From positions 124,001 through 188,000 of the forward strand of contig NZ_PENS01000006.1 of NCBI RefSeq assembly GCF_003144325.1: 64,000 bases of DNA, read 5' to 3'. Positions 60,710 to 64,000 of this stretch are shown here, in pieces. The stretch's first letter is position 1. Each line of letters begins with the position of its first letter. The notes under the pieces were generated by a model, which ran no database searches, was not told the origin of the DNA, and saw only the letters and a program-made list of their open reading frames with translations. Source of the stretch: Proteus terrae (GTDB taxonomy: Bacteria; Pseudomonadota; Gammaproteobacteria; Enterobacterales; Enterobacteriaceae). A program made the translations under genes and the position numbers.

Positions 60710-60744
60710 CACCCGAAAGGGTGGCTGGTTACCTTGTACACCAG
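60710..60744 (+). ncRNA. P4 CI-like immunity RNA (seqB hairpin)
   Basis: Two hairpins stand side by side: CACCC-GAAA-GGGTG (60710-60723) with a GNRA loop, and CTGGT-TACCTTGTAC-ACCAG (60725-60744). The ten-base loop of the second carries CCTTGTAC, exactly complementary to GTACAAGG at 60604-60611 and 60814-60821. P4 immunity works by such an RNA (CI, seqB) pairing with seqA and seqC. True ends of the RNA are not known. Confidence 0.7.
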
Positions 60745-60801
60745 TATTTCCACCTCTGATAACGTCACCGCCCCTATTGAGCGTGGAAACTCTTGCGGTG
60801 A

Positions 60802-60823
60802 CTCCTTTATCAAGTACAAGGAG
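60802..60823 (+). promoter_or_regulatory. seqC-like site and RBS-sequestering hairpin of the Icd-like gene
   Basis: CTCCTT (60802-60807) pairs with AAGGAG (60818-60823), the ribosome-binding site of the next gene. GTACAAGG (60814-60821) overlaps this site and is complementary to the CI-like loop. So the RNA could affect both transcription and translation here. Confidence 0.68.
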
Positions 60824-60832
60824 ATCATCATC

Positions 60833-61027
60833 ATGATGGCTATCCCTACCCTAACTCAATTTAAATTCCTCTTTTTGAGCGTTAAACGCGCAGATACCAC
60901 GGCTAAACCTTGTCGTCTTGAAGTAACAGCATCTAATGAACATGATGCCCGTTTGTCTCTCTCTCGTGATTATGTTTTATCATTTGCGGGGCAAATTCCT
61001 CTGCACACAGGAGGAAATGCACAATGA
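60833..61027 (+). CDS. Icd-like / P4 Kil-position host cell division inhibitor
   Basis: 64-residue protein, MMAIPTLTQFKFLFLSVKRA, then DTTAKPC and the conserved EHDARLSLSRDYVLSFAGQIP end. This matches the C-terminal core of proteins annotated as host cell division inhibitor Icd-like in P4-type islands. ATG 60833 has AAGGAG nine bases upstream. The frame is open upstream to 60461, where an Ash-like sequence (WLVTLYTSIS) can be read, but that part overlaps the leader RNA; a longer product (e.g. from ATG 60602) cannot be excluded. Position equals P4 kil. It overlaps the next gene (ATGA). Confidence 0.75.
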   Translation: MMAIPTLTQFKFLFLSVKRADTTAKPCRLEVTASNEHDARLSLSRDYVLSFAGQIPLHTGGNAQ

Positions 61028-61254
61028 AAAAAGGTTTATCTCAATTGACTACGCTGTCTTCTGTGGGTGAAAAGCAACTCATTCGCACGGCACAAGTTAC
61101 TGCATTTATTTCTGAACTTTTAGTCAGCCACAGCATGACAGGAAGCGAAGTCGTATCTTGTGAAGGTATGGGCGCACTGATGGAATGCCTTTCTGAGCAA
61201 ATGGAATCCATTATTCAAGAAAGCAGTTTAATGAATGAGGAGATCAAGTCATGA
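61024..61254 (+). CDS. Small satellite protein at the P4 epsilon position
   Basis: 76 residues, helical and acidic (QLIRTAQVTAFISELLVSHS, MGALMECLSEQMESIIQE). It starts within the Icd-like stop (ATGA) and its own stop overlaps the alpha start (ATGA), so all three are translationally coupled. In P4 this slot holds epsilon, which derepresses the helper prophage. The resemblance is positional; I do not recognise the sequence with certainty. Confidence 0.7.
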   Translation: MKKGLSQLTTLSSVGEKQLIRTAQVTAFISELLVSHSMTGSEVVSCEGMGALMECLSEQMESIIQESSLMNEEIKS

Positions 61255-63953
61255 CTCAGACTCATTTTTCATCAGAAACACCCTCTGTCACCGATATTGT
61301 GAAAGCGTCACAAGGACGCTGGCTCTATATCCTAACTAATCTCGGTATTACCGTACCTGATAACCATAAACACGGTGCTTGTCCTAAATGTGGAGGTAAG
61401 GACCGATTTCGTTTTGATGATAAGAACGGCAAAGGCACATGGTTTTGTAATCAATGTGGGCACGGTGACGGGTTAGATTTAGTTAAATTGGTAACAGGGA
61501 AAGAGACGAAAACGGCGTGTCAGGAAGTGAGTAAAATAATTTTATTACCTACATTTAAAGAAATAGCGCCAACCCAGATTAAAAAAGTTAGCGCTAAGAA
61601 AGGCATTGAACATTATGAAAAAATAAAAGCATTCTCCTCTTTAGGTGAAAGTCAGTATTTAATCAATAAAGGGTTCGCCAACCATCAATGCTTAATAACT
61701 CGCCAACAGTATACACAGGGTGAGTTTAGCTTTCCAGTGGGCTCTTTATTGCTTCCGTTGGTTGATACTGATTCGGTGATTAAAGGCGGGCAACTGATTA
61801 GCCTAAACGGTGAAAAAAGTCTGTTATCAGGCTCAACTCTTTCGGGCTCTTTTATTATCGTTCGCCAGCCAGAGAAGAAGCCTTTAGAGCAAATCGTTAT
61901 TACAGAAGGCTTTGCCACGGGATTAAGTCTCTCAAAATGCCTTGATGCGCTCATTGTGGCGAGTGTTTCCGCGACTAACTTAGTGAAAGTCGCTCAACAG
62001 CTACGGGCGCAATACCCTGACGCGAAGATAATTATCGCAGGGGATAATGACTTTGTGGATGGTAAAGACAACACGGGAAAAATGTGGGCGGAGCGTGCAG
62101 GGAAAGCGGTTGACGGATGGGTGACATTACCGCCAACGCACTATAAAGCCGATTGGGATGATTTCCGACAAGAAAATAGCCTTGAAAAACTCAAAGAAGC
62201 GTTCTTTGAGGAAATGACGTATTACGGCAAAGACCGTACTCGCTTACCGCAAGGTTTTCGTCTCACGCAAGAATATCTGTGGTTTGATAAACAAATCACC
62301 AAGTCAGACGGTGATATCGAAGTCAGAAACATCAAAATCAGCAGTCCAATAAAAGTTACCGCGATTACGTGTGATGCGGATGGGAGTAACTACGGGCGTT
62401 TATTGGAATGGGAAGACACTTACGGTAATTGCCGTAAATGGGCAATGCCCATGGAGATGTTAAGCGGAAGTGGTGAAGAGTTACGCCGTGTGCTTTTGGT
62501 GAACGGATTATCTTATATCAATATCTCAGGACAGGCGCGCGCCCATTTAATGGAGTATATCTCCCTTTGTCGTCCAGAGAGAAAAGTCACTTGTGTAAAT
62601 AAAACAGGTTGGCATGGCAATGTATACGTTCTGCAAGATGAAGTGGTCGGCAACGGGGCGGACTCGGTAATTTTACAAACATCCAGTGTTCAAGGTAAAG
62701 ACTTTAGAGTCTCAGGCACAAGCGAACAATGGCGTGAGCATATTGGTAAATATTGTGTCGGTAATGCTCGCCTTGCCTTTTCGGTGAGCCTTGCCTTTGC
62801 TTCTCCTTTATTACGGTTAGCAGGTGTAGGCGGTGGCGGTTATCACTTAAAAGGTGAATCCACAGACGGTAAAACAACCACAATGAAAGTGGCATCGTCA
62901 GTGTGTGGCGGTACGGATTATTGGTATACATGGCGTGCTACGGGGAATGCCCTTGAAGGAACGGCTTGCCGTCGTAATGATGCCACGTTGATGTTAGATG
63001 AAATCAGGGAAGTAGACGGACGCGAAGCGGGTAACATTGCTTATATGCTGGCAAACGGACAAGGAAAAGCGCGCGCCAAAACAGACGGCAGTGTCCGAGA
63101 GACTAACCGTTGGAATCTCTTATTCCTATCAACAGGGGAACTCTCGCTTGTTGAACACGCTTCAAACGCAGGCGAACGCACTTATGCGGGGGTTGAAGTG
63201 CGGATGATACAAATTCCGAGTGACTCTGGTAAATACGGTGTTTTTGAAGACCTACACCACTTTACCAGTGGTAAAGCAATTGCCGAATACCTTGAACATG
63301 CCGTCACGCGCTATCACGGTACGCCCTTTCGCGACTGGCTCAAATATATCACTAACAATTTATCTGATGTGTCGAATACCGCCAAAGCCTTATTGAAAGA
63401 GTACACCACAAAATTGATGCCTGAAAATGCAGGGAATCAAGTGGGTCGTGCTATTACACGCTTTGCGTTAGTCGCTATGGCGGGAGAAATGGCCACACGT
63501 GCAGGTATTACAGGCTGGAAAGAAGGCGAAGCGTTTATATCGGCTAAGAAATGCTTATCTGCATGGATGAAAGAACGCGGGCATACGGCAAATCAGGAAG
63601 ATATGACCGCATTGGAGCAAGTTAGTGATTTTATTTCTCGACATCAATTTAGCCGTTTTGCGGATTGGTACGATGAATACAGCCGACCTGCAAGCATGAT
63701 GGGTTTTAGGCGTGTTGAAAAAGACACGGGTAATGGTGAAAGCAGTATTACCTTTTATGTGTTACCCACTGCATGGAAAGAAATCTGTAAAGGGTTTGAT
63801 GCCCGTAAAGTGGTGCGTTTGTGTGTTGAAAAAGGGTGGCTGGAAACGGGTAAGGATGGAAAAACGCAAACCAGTATTCGCCTGCCAGAAATAGGCGTTA
63901 AACGGGTTTATGTCTTTAATAGCGACGTTTTAGGCTGTTCCGAAATAGAGTAA
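61251..63953 (+). CDS. P4 alpha-like primase-helicase (zinc ribbon, TOPRIM, DUF927)
   Basis: 900-residue replication protein. Domains in order: P4-type zinc ribbon (Cys44, Cys47, Cys66, Cys69; CPKCGGKDRFRFDD), TOPRIM primase (about 213-290, with Glu219 in VITEGFATG and Asp265/Asp267 in AGDND), then a DUF927-type helicase (about 340-680) with Walker A GESTDGKTTT (535-544) and Walker B LMLDE (580-584). A C-terminal part (about 770-900) could bind the iterons, as in P4 alpha. P4 alpha is 777 residues, so this one is longer. Such proteins drive autonomous or helper-time replication. Confidence 0.93.
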   Translation: MTQTHFSSETPSVTDIVKASQGRWLYILTNLGITVPDNHKHGACPKCGGKDRFRFDDKNGKGTWFCNQCGHGDGLDLVKLVTGKETKTACQEVSKIILLPTFKEIAPTQIKKVSAKKGIEHYEKIKAFSSLGESQYLINKGFANHQCLITRQQYTQGEFSFPVGSLLLPLVDTDSVIKGGQLISLNGEKSLLSGSTLSGSFIIVRQPEKKPLEQIVITEGFATGLSLSKCLDALIVASVSATNLVKVAQQLRAQYPDAKIIIAGDNDFVDGKDNTGKMWAERAGKAVDGWVTLPPTHYKADWDDFRQENSLEKLKEAFFEEMTYYGKDRTRLPQGFRLTQEYLWFDKQITKSDGDIEVRNIKISSPIKVTAITCDADGSNYGRLLEWEDTYGNCRKWAMPMEMLSGSGEELRRVLLVNGLSYINISGQARAHLMEYISLCRPERKVTCVNKTGWHGNVYVLQDEVVGNGADSVILQTSSVQGKDFRVSGTSEQWREHIGKYCVGNARLAFSVSLAFASPLLRLAGVGGGGYHLKGESTDGKTTTMKVASSVCGGTDYWYTWRATGNALEGTACRRNDATLMLDEIREVDGREAGNIAYMLANGQGKARAKTDGSVRETNRWNLLFLSTGELSLVEHASNAGERTYAGVEVRMIQIPSDSGKYGVFEDLHHFTSGKAIAEYLEHAVTRYHGTPFRDWLKYITNNLSDVSNTAKALLKEYTTKLMPENAGNQVGRAITRFALVAMAGEMATRAGITGWKEGEAFISAKKCLSAWMKERGHTANQEDMTALEQVSDFISRHQFSRFADWYDEYSRPASMMGFRRVEKDTGNGESSITFYVLPTAWKEICKGFDARKVVRLCVEKGWLETGKDGKTQTSIRLPEIGVKRVYVFNSDVLGCSEIE

Positions 63954-63978
63954 GAAAAACTGACCGTCTTATGTTTTT

Positions 63979-64000
63979 GGTGTAACAGGTGTAACAGGTG
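63979..64000 (+). repeat. Iteron array (start), likely ori/crr
   Basis: Two perfect tandem copies of GGTGTAACA (63979-63987, 63988-63996) and the first four bases of a third, cut by the window end. P4 alpha binds GGTGAACAG-type repeats at ori and crr; the place right after alpha and the sequence similarity suggest the same role. Confidence 0.72.

Noticed and set aside
60461-60832. Upstream part of the long frame in front of the Icd-like gene, as a 188-residue protein
   Set aside because: The first in-frame ATG lies inside the terminator of the previous operon, before the predicted promoter. The frame overlaps the structured leader RNA, and the ATG at 60833 has a good ribosome site. A longer Ash-like product is possible but not supported.

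Overview
The window is a chromosomal segment of a low-GC enterobacterium of the Morganellaceae, most likely Proteus (P. mirabilis or a close relative). I infer this from protein-level resemblance to Proteus and E. coli orthologues, AT-rich intergenic DNA, and gene order; no database search was possible. About 1-53 kb is collinear, with gaps and insertions, with the E. coli nuoA to mlaA region. The last 10 kb is accessory DNA.

Core part: nuoA (cut by the window edge), lrhA, alaA, yfbR, yfbS, yfbT-like phosphatase, yfbU, yfbV, ackA-pta, yfcD, yfcG, yfcH, ubiX, the purF-cvpA-dedD-folC-accD block, dedA, truA-usg-pdxB, fabB, mnmC, yfcL, epmC, yfcA, aroC, prmB, smrB, sixA, fadJ-fadI, yfcZ, fadL and mlaA. 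Between pta and yfcD lie a secreted lipoprotein alanine racemase and a divergently controlled ascorbate-type PTS operon with a LacI-family regulator. Visible regulatory sites fit the genes: a PurR box before cvpA-purF, FadR boxes before fadI and fadL, adjoining FabR and FadR boxes before fabB, and two LacI-type palindromes before the PTS operon. A single 29-bp type I-E-like CRISPR repeat sits alone between the racemase and the PTS genes.

Accessory part: after mlaA come a SnoaL/P-loop fusion protein, a small Cys-rich protein and a lipoprotein phosphatase. Then there is an S-type pyocin/colicin-like bacteriocin with its downstream immunity gene, under a textbook LexA box. This cassette lies between two copies of a 14-bp sequence identical to what looks like the 3' end of a tRNA-Arg (argW-like) gene. 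Chromosomal position agrees with argW, which lies just beyond mlaA in E. coli.

From 56.87 kb to beyond the window end runs a P4-like satellite. Its order is att site, three large AT-rich repeat units, alpA, an unknown helical protein, a P2 gpN-like major capsid protein, a P2 gpO-like protease without its scaffold half, a terminator, an early promoter, a leader with a P4 CI-type antisense RNA circuit, an Icd/kil-like gene, a small epsilon-position gene, the alpha primase-helicase, and the start of an iteron array. The satellite with its own P2-type capsid pair, and the RNA immunity circuit readable from base pairing, are the most interesting parts. Its integrase and the intact tRNA should lie to the right of the window.
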